A stretch of 64,000 nucleotides of DNA from Daphnia pulex (GCF_021134715.1 NC_060019.1:6944001-7008000), one strand, 5' to 3'; counted from the first letter of the stretch, positions 11,925-23,261 are shown. The notes: generated by a model not told the origin, from the sequence alone. Numbers and translations: made by a program.

Positions 11925-12182
11925 GAGCTATAGACTCCTGGTTTTTTCTCGGCTGTGTTGGCTTCCCTATGCCGGTTTTACCGTTTTTGGGTAAAAGTAG
12001 TTCGATGGAAACTTTAAAAAGCGCCTCTAGTGAGTGTGTCAGCTACTACGCTCAGCTACATTTGAGAGCCTAGATGGCTCTTTTTAACGTTTCCTTTTCA
12101 CAACAGGCTCCGCCCTAAATTCTCTGAAAATTGGACTAGTTTTACCCTAAAGCCAGGAGAAGAGAACATGAGTCTATAGCTG
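11925..12182. mobile_element. Small inverted-repeat element (MITE-like)
   Basis: AGCTATAGACTC near 11,927 is matched by GAGTCTATAGCT near 12,170. Partly complementary stretches follow inward (CTGGTTTTTTCTC against GCCAGGAGAAGAG). About 255 bp and noncoding. It lies in the unknown gene of the 12.3 kb insert, between two readable exons. Confidence 0.6.
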
Positions 12183-12367
12183 TTAGATATTTAAAAAATA
12201 TATAAGATTTTGCAAAAGTGGCTGAAATTGAAATGAAAAATGGCAAACCACAACAGACACAACTTTCGTCAACTAAAACTTGGTGGAGATTAGAGTTATG
12301 GGCGTTTAATTGAGTATGAACTCAGATTCCTTCCTTTCTGTAATTGAAGTAGTCGATGAAGCAAGAC

Positions 12368-12730
12368 TGATAGATTTACAATCCCAAACTTCCTATACAT
12401 CTCCCTCTTTGGGCAGCTCTCAACAACATAATATATCGTCGACGCTACGACGTTCTCCTCTCTTCTTGAGTTGGTCGCTTATCTGGTTTTTCTCTCTCTG
12501 AGGTGTAAGCATATCTTTCCTCATCTGTGTGTATCTTTTACAACGTCCTGCTTTAATCAAGGTGAATATTGTTATCTCATATATGTACTTGTCCAAACCC
12601 TCTTGATAACACAAAGAGATGGATTCATGCTAATAGCTAAACCCTCTTAATAAAAGAGACGGTGACTAAGATCTGATCTAATACAAAGAATACAAAACTG
12701 ATTATCTTCCCTTGCGTAACCATTTAAACA
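12368..12730 (+). repeat. 5' LTR of copia 2
   Basis: 363 bp, starts TGATAG and ends AACA. It should hold the promoter. AATAAA is present near 12,649, and the same sequence in the 3' copy could serve as a polyadenylation signal. Confidence 0.95.
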
Positions 12731-12744
12731 GGTTATGGGCCCAG
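12731..12744 (+). promoter_or_regulatory. Primer-binding site of copia 2 (half initiator tRNA-Met)
   Basis: GGTTATGGGCCCAG directly follows the LTR with no spacer. It is complementary to the anticodon arm of initiator tRNA-Met, the primer strategy known for Drosophila copia. Confidence 0.85.
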
Positions 12745-12766
12745 ACTCAAGTCTGTTCATATCAAG

Positions 12767-15700
12767 ATGGAATCAAACCCCTCGCAAAGAGAAGGAAGTA
12801 TCAAGACAGTCAAATTTAATGGCAGGAATTTCGCTATCTGGAAATTCAGTTTATTCATCCGTTTGAGAGAACATGATTTGATACCTATCGTCGACGGCAC
12901 AAGACCAAAACCCGCAGAGGTGAGAGATGGTAGCATTGTGACCAATAAAGCCCTAATCGACAAGTGGATGAAGGACGACAATTTGGCCATGCACTATTTA
13001 TTTAACACCTGCCTAGAGGAACAGCAAACCTCTTTGCTCACCTGTGAGACCGCACGATCCATCTGGGTTTCTATCGAAAACCAGTATCAACAAAATTCTA
13101 TCGAGAGGCGACAGGCTCTCCAGCAGCAATTCCTCAACGTCACTTACGATACTGAGCACAGCGTCAGAGCTCATATAGAGAAAATCAAGCTCTTAGCCAA
13201 GGAACTGACTGACGCGGGATGCCCAACCGACGAACTGAGCACAATCAATCGCATTCTCACTATTCTACCCGATCCGTTTCTCGGTTTTTTCACTTCGTGG
13301 GAAAGCACAGCCGCATCAGAAAGAAACCTAGCAAACCTCACGACAAGACTTTGCAATGAAGAACAGAGAAACAAAAGAAGACACAGCAACGCCGCTGCCA
13401 GCAAAGACTCAGACAACAAAGCATTCTTTGGCCAACCCTCATCACAACATTCCAATCCAAACAACTCTCGAGTAGATTACGCCCCATTCAATCGAGAATC
13501 AGCTCGCTTTAACTCAAGCCCTTATCCACAACGAAGAGGAAGAGGAGGGAGAAGATTTCCTCGAGCCAACCGAGGGTACAACAGCCGAGACACGCGTTTT
13601 TCCTCTTCGAATCAAGGAAATAAGAGAAGAGAAGGAAAGTGTTGGTATTGCGATTATCCTGGTCACTGGGAGAAAGAATGCCGCTTCAAGATAAACGATG
13701 AAAATACCAAAGCACATGCCGCATCGTTCGAAGAAACGAATGACAAAACTATCCACCTAGATCCCAGTAAACCCAGCGTCGCTTTCATCGCCGACACCAC
13801 TCACTCTTCCTTCCCGAATAATCCAGCATTCGAAGTTTATCTAGACTCGGGTGCAACTCAGCACATGTTTCATCAAAAATCCATGTTTTCGAATTTAGTT
13901 CCTGTTCCGCCAGGATCAAAGTGGATCCAAGGAATCGGCAACAGCCGCGTGGAGATCCTCGGAACCGGCGACGTCGTGTTCGACGCGTTGGTAAATGGTG
14001 TGTCCCAGCCCATTACATTCTCGAATTCTCTTTTCGCCCCCGAACTTGGAACCAATCTCATTTCCGTCGCCACCATCACCGCAAAAGGAGGGGTGATTAA
14101 CTTCTTTGACTCTAGGGTCCACATCAACTTACACGGAGTTACCGTATTCATAGCAGAACGTGCCGACGCGACTCTTTATCGCCTAGACAAATCACGTCCA
14201 AAGACGACCAAAGATGATCTACAGTCTCCCCAGTCCCTCCGGGCTCTCTCTCAAGCGCCTTGCGCATCTCAACTATCCAATGATGATTAAGATGTCTCAG
14301 AGCGGGGCAGTAGACGGCTTCAACCTGCCAGCTAGGATTCAGCCTCCTATTGAAAATTGTCACGATTGTGCAGCGTCAAAGGCAAAGCGCACTCCCTTCA
14401 CCAACAGCACTTCCGTCAGATCTTCCCGAATAGGACAACTAATCTTCTCCGACGTTTGGGGTCCAGCCCAAGTAAAGAGCATAGGAGGAGCTATCTATTG
14501 CTGCACACTCAGAGATGACCACAGCGACTTCCGCGCAGCATACTATCTCAAGACAAAGGCTCAGGTCGCGGAATCAGTCAAGGACTTCATCCGCTTCGTC
14601 CACACTCAAACGGGACAACCGGTAGCGTGCATCAGGACAGACGGCGGTACCGAGTACGAGTCGGGCGACTTCGAAGGATGGTTAAGAAGGAAGGGCATCA
14701 GACACGAAACTTCTGTTCGATACTCTCCTCAACAGAACGGCTTAGCTGAGAGAGACAACCGTACACTCTTCGAAGGAACTCGTACCTTACTGCACTCTAA
14801 TAAGTCTCTTCCTCTCTCTCTCTGGGCAGAAGCAACAAATCACAAGATCTACGTGTTGAATTGATATACCTCCACTACGTGTCCTAGAAAGACTCCGTAC
14901 GAAGTTTGGTATAAAAGTAAACCGAATCTGTCGACGCTCAGGACTTTCGGCAAAGAATTTTACGTTTTGATTCCCAAACAAATTCGAGAAGGGAAGCTTG
15001 AGAGCGTCGCCAAACTGGTCTATTTCGTCGGCAATTCAGACACTCAAAAAGGAGAGAGATTCTACGATCCATCTACTGGAAAAGTTAACACGAGCTGCGA
15101 CGCATCGCCAGCTCATCACATCTACACCTCTCGTCTCCCTTCTATTGACCTGCAGAACGACATGGAAGTATTTCCACAAATTGCATCTCCATCAAGCGAC
15201 CATGATCTCCAAAATGATCAAGAGTCACTCGAAAATCAACAAGACAACACGGAAAACACTCTCAAGCTTGTATTTCCTTCGAACGGACAGAAAGATCTCG
15301 TCTCGTCGGCGCCACCAGCGAAAATCAGAAGACTGGCGCGCACGCGCACCTCCACGGAAGAAGAAAAACTCGCAGACGCGTCTCCGATCCCTAATCCTCG
15401 CCGCTCCGAGCGAACAAAGACGCCGAAGCTGATCAAGAGCATGAACGCTACCAACATCAATCTCACACCTAGAACCGCAACACATTCAACCCGGTCGACG
15501 GAGGAAGAAGTGCCTGAACAGTACCAAGACGCTATCTCCTGCAGAGAAGCGCCAGAATGGATAGCAGCCACAAAGCGAGAATTTGAATCTCTAATGAGAA
15601 CAAAAACCTACACGGTCGTCGATCGACCAAAGGACTGCTCTGTGATCAAAACCAGATGGACGTTCGTTGTCAAGCCGGGATTTAGAGGCAGCCTAAAGAA

Positions 15701-17090
15701 CTACAAAGCGCGTTTTGTTGCCAAGGGATATAGCCAGGAACCTGACGTCGACTACAAGTCATCCGAAACGTACGCCCCAACCCTGAAAGTCGATTCCCTT
15801 CGAGTTCTACTCTCAGTAGCCGCAGTCCACGACCTCGAGCTCTTCCAACAAGACGTGAAGACTGCTTTTCTCTGCGGAAGCCTGAACGAGGAGCTGTACA
15901 TCAAGTTACCTGAAGGTTTCGTGACGCCAGGACAGGAAGGAAAGGTCGGCCGCCTCGGTCATCCCATTTACGGATTAATCCAGTCCGCATACAACTTCAA
16001 CGAGACGTTTGACGGCTACATTGTCAAGTACGACCTTATTCGATCCAACTCCGATCCATGCCTTTACTACCATCACGGCCAAAACGTCGATGACATCACC
16101 CTATTCGGAATTTGGGTCGACGACGGAATACTGGCAACAAAGACGAAAGAGAAGGCAAAGTCAATCATCAAGCACCTGGAGCAATTTCTCGAGATGACCT
16201 CGCGACCAGCAGACATTTTCATTGGCCTCGAGATCACAAGAAATCGGGAGGAGAGAAAACTCTACATCACTCAAGGTACATATATTCAATCACTCCTGGA
16301 GAAATTCCGATTGACAGATTGTCATCCCAGCAACGTGCCAGCCGACCCATGCTCCCGTCTCAGTGTCAAAGACTGCCCAAAGAACAGTGGAAAACCTCCA
16401 CTTACTACAACACCTTACCGCTCAGCGGTCGGAGGCCTTATGTATATAGCAAAGATGACGCGCCCAGATATTCTATTCGCCGTCAATGCCGTATCACGTT
16501 ACAGTCAAGATCCAGGATCACCTCATTGGGAAGCCGTAAAGCGTATTCTGTCTTACCTGGCCGGCACCCCAAATGACGGCATCCGCTACGGAGGAACCGA
16601 ACTCACGAACCACCTAATCGGCTACTCGGACTCAGACTTCGCTGGTTGCAAAGACACACGGAGATCAACTTCCGGTTTAATATTCATGCTAAACGGAGGC
16701 GCGATCTCTTGGACCTGTCACCTTCAAAGACCAGTTTCAAACTCAACAGCAGAATCCGAGTACTACGCAGCAGGGCACGCCTCCAAAAAAATCGTATGGC
16801 AACGAAATCTGCTGAACGAAATCGGATTCGAGCAAAAGGAACCTACACCTCTTATGTGTGACAACAAAAGCACTATCATGTTGGTGCACAACCCGGTTTT
16901 TCAAGCCCGAACAAAACACATCGAACTGAAATATCATTACATCCGCCAGCAATTTAAACTGAAGCGTGTCGTTCTTCTGCCGGTGCGATCCAAGGACGAG
17001 TTAGCAGACTTCCTCACGAAGCCTCTGAAATCGGAAGACCTTCGACTAAACAGATCACGCATTGGCATCTGTCAATTGCCACTAGCTTAA
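12767..17090 (+). pseudogene. Copia 2 gag-pol polyprotein with one frameshift and one nonsense codon
   Basis: From the ATG at 12,767 the frame gives Gag, a CCHC knuckle (CWYCDYPGHWEKEC, about 13,640-13,681) and the protease box LDSGATQHM (about 13,842). The frame is lost at about 14,235-14,260, at the start of the integrase. The +1 frame from 14,214 carries the integrase finger (second half CHDCAASK) and the core with QQNGLAERDNRT, up to a TGA at 14,862-14,864. The same frame then continues past that stop to 17,090, through the integrase C-terminal part, reverse transcriptase (KTRWTFVVKPG; active-site box GIWVDDG at about 16,110) and RNase H (GYSDSDFAGCKDTRRSTSG). All domains in Ty1/copia order are present, so only two lesions disable it. 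Trp replaces the usual Tyr of the YVDD box; copia 1 has the same change. Confidence 0.93.
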
Positions 17091-17165
17091 ACAATTTGTC
17101 TTTCTACCTTTATCTTTTAATTACCCGCCGTATTCTATATCAATAATCAAGTACATCATGTTTGG

Positions 17166-17177
17166 ATTGAGGGGGAG
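17166..17177 (+). promoter_or_regulatory. Polypurine tract of copia 2
   Basis: ATTGAGGGGGAG abuts the 3' LTR; the position fits plus-strand primer function. Confidence 0.85.
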
Positions 17178-17540
17178 TGTTAGATTTACAATCCCAAACT
17201 TCCTATACGTCTCCCTCTTTGGGCAACTCTCAACAACATAATATATCGTCGACGCTACGACGTTCTCCTCTCTTCTTGAGTTGGTCGCTCATCTTGTTTT
17301 TCTCTCTCTGAGGTGTAAGCATATCTTTCCTCATCTGTGTGTATCTTTTACAACGTCCTGCTTTAATCAAGGTGAATATTGTTATCTCATATATGTACTT
17401 GTCCAAACCCTCTTGATAACACAAAGAGATGGATTCATGCTAATAGCTAAACCCTCTTAATAAAAGAGACGGTGACTAAGATCTGATCTAATACAAAGAA
17501 TACAAAACTGATTATCTTCCCTTGCGTAACCATTTTAACA
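17178..17540 (+). repeat. 3' LTR of copia 2
   Basis: 363 bp, TGTTAG to TTTTAACA. About 6 substitutions from the 5' LTR and no length change. Confidence 0.95.
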
Positions 17541-18441
17541 AAGACAAGTTGTTATTACTAATATTATTGAGGAAGAAAACATTGTTGTTGCTCTGGATGA
17601 TGATATCGATGAGGTTCGTCACCAGTGATCATTTCTTGCATTGAAGAGTAAGTTATATTTTTTAAATTTCATAAACACATGCATTTTAGTTTCTAGATCA
17701 TTTATATTTTTCAATATAAATGTTCTCTATTTAATAGGAGGGAATGAGCTATTATAGTGATGGATATTGATACTTCATCAATAATTCAGATTTTCAAATC
17801 ACAAGAGCCTATTACGTACTGGAACTGGGTTCCTGAACAAAAGTTAGGAATGTTATCCAAAAAGGTCCATTTAATACAATCCTCATTGTTTAGTTACAGT
17901 AACATTAATGTCGTGTTAAGATATAACTCTATAACCAGCCGAAATCGTCATAAGTTTGACATTGTAGTAGCAGTTCACTTTACACAATTATTTTTTTAAT
18001 AACACAGGAAATTTCTATTTGGGATATTAATCGTCATGCAACCAATACTACAATGTCTCTACTGAAATGGAATCTTATGAATTATCAATTTTCCAAATCG
18101 ATTCCACATGCAATTGGATTCTGGTTACTGGAAAAAAGGAACACGACAATACGCTTCATTTCAAAACATTTTTCTTTTCAGCTGAACGGAACTTAAAGGA
18201 AACTAATTTGGTAATTACTTAAAAAAAAAAAAATCCTTTTTTAAAATAACCGAGGCGAATCTTTACTACAGGCACAGGCTGCTTCTTTCCTAAGATTTAA
18301 AATTGATGGAAGTGACGAAAATTTCAATCTGATATGTTCTGTTTTGAAGGAAAAAAATCGAACAAACTTAACAGTAAATCCTATTTATTAACTTAATTAT
18401 TAGCAAATTTTTATTTTAAATTTTTTTTAAGTTAAAAATAA

Positions 18442-19309
18442 AGCATCAGAAGCAGATGGACCTACAAATTCAAACCGGGTTATGGTGAACGGGAGGGCAT
18501 CTGCAAGGCTCGCTTTTTAGCGAAAGGATTTTCGCAAATACCCGGACAAGAGTACGTAGAGGGCGAAATCTATTCTCTGGTCGTGAAACACGATTCACTC
18601 AAACACGAGTTCTTATATCAATCGCCGCTTCGCTCAACTTAGAACTTCATCACCTGGACGTCAAGACAGCCTTTTTATATGGGGATCTGGACGAAGAGCT
18701 TTACGTGCAGCAGCCCGAAGGCTTTATCCAGCCAGGGGAGGAGCATCTGGTCTTTCGATTACACAAACCACTGTACGGCCTGAAACAATCACCACGGAAA
18801 TGGAACGAGAAATTTGACTCGTTCATCATTCAGTTTGGCCTATCTCGCTCAACCGCTGACCAATGCATCTACTTCAGCCGAAGTGAGGATCCTGATGATT
18901 TCATAATGCTGGGCATCTGGGTCGATGACGGCCTAATCGCAAGTAAGTCGACAGCCAAAGCACGAGCCATCATTCAATTTCTCGAGACATACTTCGAGAT
19001 GATGTCTGGACCGGCCAACAGCTTCATCGATTAAGAAATCTTGAGAGATCGCCCCAACAAGAAGATATACGTAACTCAGTCCCGCTACATTCACGCTCTA
19101 TTGGAAAGGTTTAGAATGACTGGCTGCCATCCATCCAAGATACCCGCAGATCCTCATTCGCGTCTTGTACGGGTGCCATCAACTGATCATCTTGAGGACA
19201 ATCTAGATTCGACGCACTATCGCGCGCTTGTCGGAGGCCTTCTTTACGTGATGGGAATGACTCGTCCTGACATCGCCTTCGCGGTCCTCGAAGTATCTCG
19301 TCGTCGAAT
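18442..19309 (+). pseudogene. Copia element 1, 3' part of reverse transcriptase
   Basis: It starts in frame with SIRSRWTYKFKPGYGEREG, exactly where the 3,405-6,115 fragment ends. It continues through LHHLDVKTAFLYGDLDEE, LYGLKQSPRKWNEKF, GIWVDDGLIASK (about 18,915-18,950) and YRALVGGLLYVMGMTRPDI. Frameshifts and a TAA at about 19,032 disable it. It ends at about 19,309 before the RNase H domain; the rest and the 3' LTR are lost, and CXC/PIN family homology starts at once. Confidence 0.85.
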
Positions 19310-22300
19310 CAATCACTCCTCTAAAACAATTGATTGTGTAGCAAAGAAAAGTGTTCTCATTGAGGTACAAAACTCTCTTCTCAGTGAATTAACAAAGTTG
19401 AAAGATTCAAGGTATAATGGGTTTCTATTTCGTTATCAAACTAGTTCACATACATAACCCGTTTTTTATATTAATTACATTTCTGTAGGACTGCAAGACT
19501 GTGGATAAAATTTATGAGTATGGTATCAGTTAACCGTAGTTTTTTGCGTGCAGATCAAACTGGAAATTGGTATCTTCATTTGCAGTCAGCTTATGAGATT
19601 TTGCCTTATCTAGCAGCTGCTGGTCACAATTATTACACTAAGTCTCTACACCTCTATATCTTCAAGAAATGTCTCAACTAAAAGAAAAACATCCTGATGT
19701 TGTCCAACAGTCTGAAAAAGGAAAACATGTTATAGAAAGATCTAATCACGATTTCGCTGCTGTTTCATCTGATCACGCAATAGAACAGAATTTAATGGCT
19801 AGTATCAAAAGTAGAAGTTAGTTTTCCTATGCATAACGATATGATGATTACCTATTCAGTTATATGCAACAGAACATTAATTCCCATATAGGAGGACTAA
19901 CATCTAGACAAGGAATCACAGAAATACAGAAAATAACGTGGGTTAATTCTATACACACCTGTGGTGTAATCAACCAGCTCATTCAGGAATTCGCTGGAAT
20001 CCATTGTAAAACGAGCGAACAACACAAAGTACTAGGTCAAAATCTATATAAAAGAGATCAAGAAGACACTAAGGTCATCGTAAATTACATGAAATCAGGT
20101 TCACGGTTTGAAGGAGACCCCTGCGTCTTGCGGAATTTTGTATCACTGTAACGCTGATGAAGCTAATTCCGTGAGAATGCTTATAATTGAAACAATGAAT
20201 GGACATTCCGTTGAAAACTATACATTCAAAAAGAAGAATAAAGCAGTCCTCATGACTTCAAAGTGCAAAAGTGAAAAAAAAACTGTCAAACTCGTAAGGT
20301 TGATCCTGTGCTTTTTTTTAAGGATATGCAAACTCAAGATATTTCAGATGAGACATTGTTCGAATACGAATTAAGCTCACATCCAGCATCCTCTTTTGAT
20401 GATGACGATAGGATGCTGTAAGCCGATAAACCTGAACTCGTTAAATTTATTGAAAAAAAGTGGTCATTGATTCTAGCTGTGTAGCATTGGATAGTAACAT
20501 CAGAGATGAATGTAGGCATATTATATATCTCTTTATTATTTTTAAATATCTTAAATGTATCTTTTTTTTTAGTTTGGAAAGGAATTCGTACTAAATTTGT
20601 TCTTGATGGTGGAGCTCTTTTTCATCGGGTGTTGTGGAAGAAAGGAGAAACATTTGAACAGATTTTTATTAAGTACTCGTCATATTTATCTATTAACTAC
20701 CCAGAAGCAACCTTAGTTTTTGATGGATATGAAGAACCACAAAAGACGCAACACACACTAGAAGAATACGGATTGTAGGAAAAGAAGTACTAAAGAAGTA
20801 CAAGTCACAGAAAATATGCATTTAACAAGTACAAAAGAAGAATTCTTGTCTAACCAAAAAAAACAGAAGTTTATTACTGTTTTGGCTGAATTTTTGGAAA
20901 AACAGAAATTTCGTTGCCTTAAAGCCAAAAGAGATGCTGATTTACTGATTGCACGAACAGACATAGACTATTCTACGCATCACAATACCTCTGTTATTGG
21001 TGAAGACACCGATTTGTTAATTCTATTATGGGAGAAATGTACTAATTGACGCGATTTTTGTTTTTTTGGCCACCATACTTTTAACAAGCAATCCGCCACT
21101 CAAGCGCACCAAATCCATGGACCCCCCCCCCTTTTTCCCATTCCGCTTTGGGACTTAAAAATCGGAAAAATTCAGGCATCCGCCAGGAACGTGAGGGAGA
21201 GTGATAAAAAATGGCGACTAAGCTTGGTGGGAAACTTGTCAAAATTACACTTTACTAAATTGGGAATAACTCGGCCAATCTAATCTGGTATGTAAATTCC
21301 TTTTGGATCTTCACATGTCTGTGACTCTGTGGTAGTGATTCCATGATAAATGTCACTAGCCCTTTTGACGTAATTGCTAAGGTTGCTTTCTTGTTTGCTG
21401 TTGAAAACCTAGAGCGAACAAGAAAGAGTTAACATTGCAACACATATACAGTAAAACTTATAAGTGGATTTACCTTACGAGGTTTTTGGTAATAAACTAC
21501 AATAATGATTGTAGTTGCTTCAGCCTCAGCTTGAATTCCAGCAGCCAAGATATTTTTAACATATCTCAGTAGAAATATTTTTGGGGTGGAGGTTTCTTTG
21601 GAAACATCACATGCTTTTTTTCAGCAACAACTTTCTTGACAGCTTTCAAAATGTAACCATCTGGATACATACAACGTTCAGTTTTTCTAATATAATGCCT
21701 AACCATGTTACATTTAACAAAAATTGACAGATTTTGGAGACTCACCAATTTGATGTTAGACGACAGAGATTTTGTACCGGCAATCTGCCCCCCGTTGCCA
21801 GGCCAGTTTGCCTCAAAAATCGATGTCGTTAATCGAATTAATTTTTTAGTCACTCCTCTAAGGAGTAATAATGAACTAAAATATGGGATTGAAAAAGGAA
21901 AGAATTTCCTTAAAGAATATTGTTTTTTGAAAATGTTATTCTATTTCTGAAACCCGTAAATTGAAAAAATCTGTCAAAGCTGATGACACGATTTTAAGGC
22001 GCCAAAATTATTGTTTCATTTATTACTAAACCCTTTAGACTTTTTTTAAGATTTTTTTTTTTTGATGGAGATTCTCGGGTTGCATAAGCATGAATTTTCC
22101 CGACACTTAGATTTCATTAAAACATATCTCAATATCGATAGTGCCAACATACACACTACCCTAACTGCCCCGTTCTCCCCAACTATTTCATGCACAGTCC
22201 CACAAATTTAAATTGTATTTAGTTTTAAACAACAAACCGAACAAGTGCTGGAACATTATATCTATCAAAAATTGTTTGGGGGAAAGTGTCTGTACGCGAT

Positions 22301-22922
22301 TGCTGTTTGCCCAACTTCAGGATGTGATACTACTTCTCGCCTACAGGTAATCGGTAAAGGTTTTGCACTTCAACAGTTACTCACCAAAAATTCTCTGTTC
22401 TTGACTGCATCTGATGTGTTTTTTAATCGTGAATCACTGACATCTGAAATAGTTAAAGCTGGTGGACAGGCAATAGTCGCACTATATGGAGGAATCGCAA
22501 ATGATGTTAATTTAGATAAATTTCGCTAAAACTGTTATCTTAAGAAATTGTGTACTGCTCAATCCTTTATACACCCAAAATGTTTACCGCCACTGCTGCA
22601 GCTGCAAAGTATCACAGTCTACGAACATTTTTTCAAGTTCAAGAATGGAGAGAGAACAAAAAGTGATTTTGGTTGGAATCTCATATATGGAAAATGACAT
22701 CCATTAACTACCGATCTACCACCTGCCCCTACTAATGTTTTGAAGTTATTGACATTTTCATGTTCTGGCTCATGTTCCAAAATGTGTTCTTGTAGAAAAA
22801 ATGGATTGGAATGTACCTTAGCTTGTAAAAATTGTAAAGGTTTAACCTGTACAAATTCAGATAAATGTTATGTAAATGACGAATCAATGCAAAATACAGA
22901 AAACATTTTTAAAAATGTATAA
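19310..22922 (+). pseudogene. CXC/PIN-like transposon-associated protein, C-terminal half (broken)
   Basis: Blocks in order: VLIEVQNSLLSELTKLKDSR with a GT donor after it, an intron, then TARLWIKFMSMVSVNRSFLRAD (from about 19,490). GLTSRQGITEIQKITWVNS and TSEQHKVLGQ follow (19,890-20,040). After an intron ending TTTAG at 20,572 comes the nuclease-like part (FVLDGGALFHRV, SINYPEATLVFDGYEEP, KRDADLLIARTDID, VIGEDTDLLILL). A 1.15 kb insertion interrupts it, then SGCDTTSRLQVIGKGFAL (22,315-22,370). The end is a Cys-rich CXC block (CSGSCSKMCSCRKNGLECT, 22,768-22,850) like the tesmin/TSO1 type. The Asp pattern (VLDGG, FDGYE, DADLLIA, GEDTDLL) resembles PIN/FEN-type nucleases; that assignment is inference. 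Several stops and shifts make it dead. Confidence 0.7.
21029..22182. mobile_element. 1.15 kb insertion with GGGAGA-type ends in the CXC/PIN gene
   Basis: The duplicate copy at about 42,078 reads straight through (LLILLLFHAQSHKF), while here the frame is interrupted after LLILL. The insert starts TGGGAGAAATG and ends GTTCTCCCC, matching the GGGGAGA ends of elements at 30,655 and 45,181. A minus-strand frame (21,566-21,706) starts MVRHYIRKTERCMYPDGY, like the psq-type helix-turn-helix N-terminus of pogo/jerky-type transposases. The rest of the transposase is not readable. Confidence 0.6.
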
Positions 22923-23068
22923 TTCTCTTATTCTTACACAGAAAATTTCTCTATAGTCAATTAAAAATTGATAGTGGTGTCTAAAAACAAGAATAAATAA
23001 CATGAATTCGTAATTTAGCGCCAACAAAAATCGTCTGGTTCTTGCAGAAAAACATATTTTAAATGAAA

Positions 23069-23238
23069 CGTCGTCTGCTTTTACGCTTTTTGTCCTATAC
23101 ATGCAATTATTCTGCCCAAAAACTTATTAATTTAATTTATCTATTTTCCCCTCCGCTTTGACCGGGAGCTTTTTTATCGTAGCATCTACTCATTTCCTTA
23201 TTTTTCTATATAGGTTTCATGAATATTTCAAAACTTTC
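23069..23238 (-). repeat. Right terminal inverted repeat of the CXC/PIN element
   Basis: Reverse complement of 753-923. A related end, GGTTTCATGAATATTGCAAAA, recurs at about 42,811 in the duplicated segment. Confidence 0.75.
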
Positions 23239-23261
23239 CCTTTTTTCTTACGCTGACTAGA

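Larger units (their letters stand above)
12368..17540 (+). mobile_element. Copia element 2, nearly complete LTR retrotransposon
   Basis: Two 363-bp LTRs flank a gag-pol region. The 5-bp target duplication AAGAC is at 12,363-12,367 and 17,541-17,545. The LTRs differ at about 6 positions (1.7%), so insertion was fairly recent. Primer-binding site and polypurine tract are both present. The coding region has one frameshift and one nonsense codon (see the gag-pol entry), so this copy needs helper proteins. It interrupts an exon of the unknown gene, whose frame continues across one copy of the duplication. Confidence 0.95.
8322..18390 (+). pseudogene. Unrecognised multi-exon gene of the 12.3 kb insert, interrupted by a palindrome and copia 2
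   Basis: Readable exons with GT-AG borders: ATG at about 8,322 (MASVNAVL); 8,463-8,668 (DELGDEIEELERQLG, then WHKFENRR, an in-frame TAG, CKFCRIILPG); 9,401-9,652 (YFYCGNGCPKDI, ERTYMFVLARLSGKG); 9,724-9,957 (LNAISTAATSLKNM); about 10,060-10,286; about 10,342-10,482, continuing after the palindrome at 11,555-11,604; 11,667-11,758; about 12,310-12,367, continuing after copia 2 at 17,546-17,628; 17,757 onward; 18,010-18,390. The CxxC pairs suggest a zinc-binding N-terminal module. No transposase or enzyme motif was recognised. At least two in-frame stops plus two insertions make this copy nonfunctional. Its start faces the zinc-finger gene, so the two genes fill the insert divergently. Some exon borders are approximate. 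Confidence 0.45.
6116..18441. mobile_element. 12.3 kb insert in the RT of copia 1, with 7-bp flanking duplication
   Basis: AGCATCA occurs at 6,109-6,115 and again at 18,442-18,448. Removing the insert and one copy makes the copia 1 frame continuous through a residue-for-residue match to copia 2 (SSIRSRWT against SVIKTRWT). The insert holds a minus-strand zinc-finger gene and a divergent plus-strand multi-exon gene whose last readable stop lies about 50 bp from the right end. Removing the nested palindrome and copia 2 leaves about 6.1 kb. The ends (TATAATAATCTACCCCC and AAGTTAAAAATAA) show no clear inverted repeat. Seen: the duplication and the clean junction. Inferred: that it moved as one unit. 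Confidence 0.7.
753..23238 (+). mobile_element. TIR-bounded element carrying a CXC/PIN-like protein family (level 2 of the nest)
   Basis: The segment 753-923 and the reverse complement of 23,069-23,238 align over about 170 bp with roughly 80% identity by eye, including a long identical stretch around GATAAAAAAGCTCCCGGT. Between these ends lie, in order and on one strand, the N-terminal half (1,130-3,053) and C-terminal half (19,310-22,922) of one protein family found as uncharacterised, repetitive genes in many invertebrate genomes. The middle is occupied by copia element 1. Without the insertions the element would be about 6 kb. I could not identify a clear target duplication. A second degenerate copy lies at 41,575-42,860. 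What is seen is the inverted ends and the gene between them; that the protein drives transposition is inference. Confidence 0.65.

Noticed and set aside
15225..15571. Minus-strand frames inside copia 2 pol
   Set aside because: Antisense shadows of the polyprotein.
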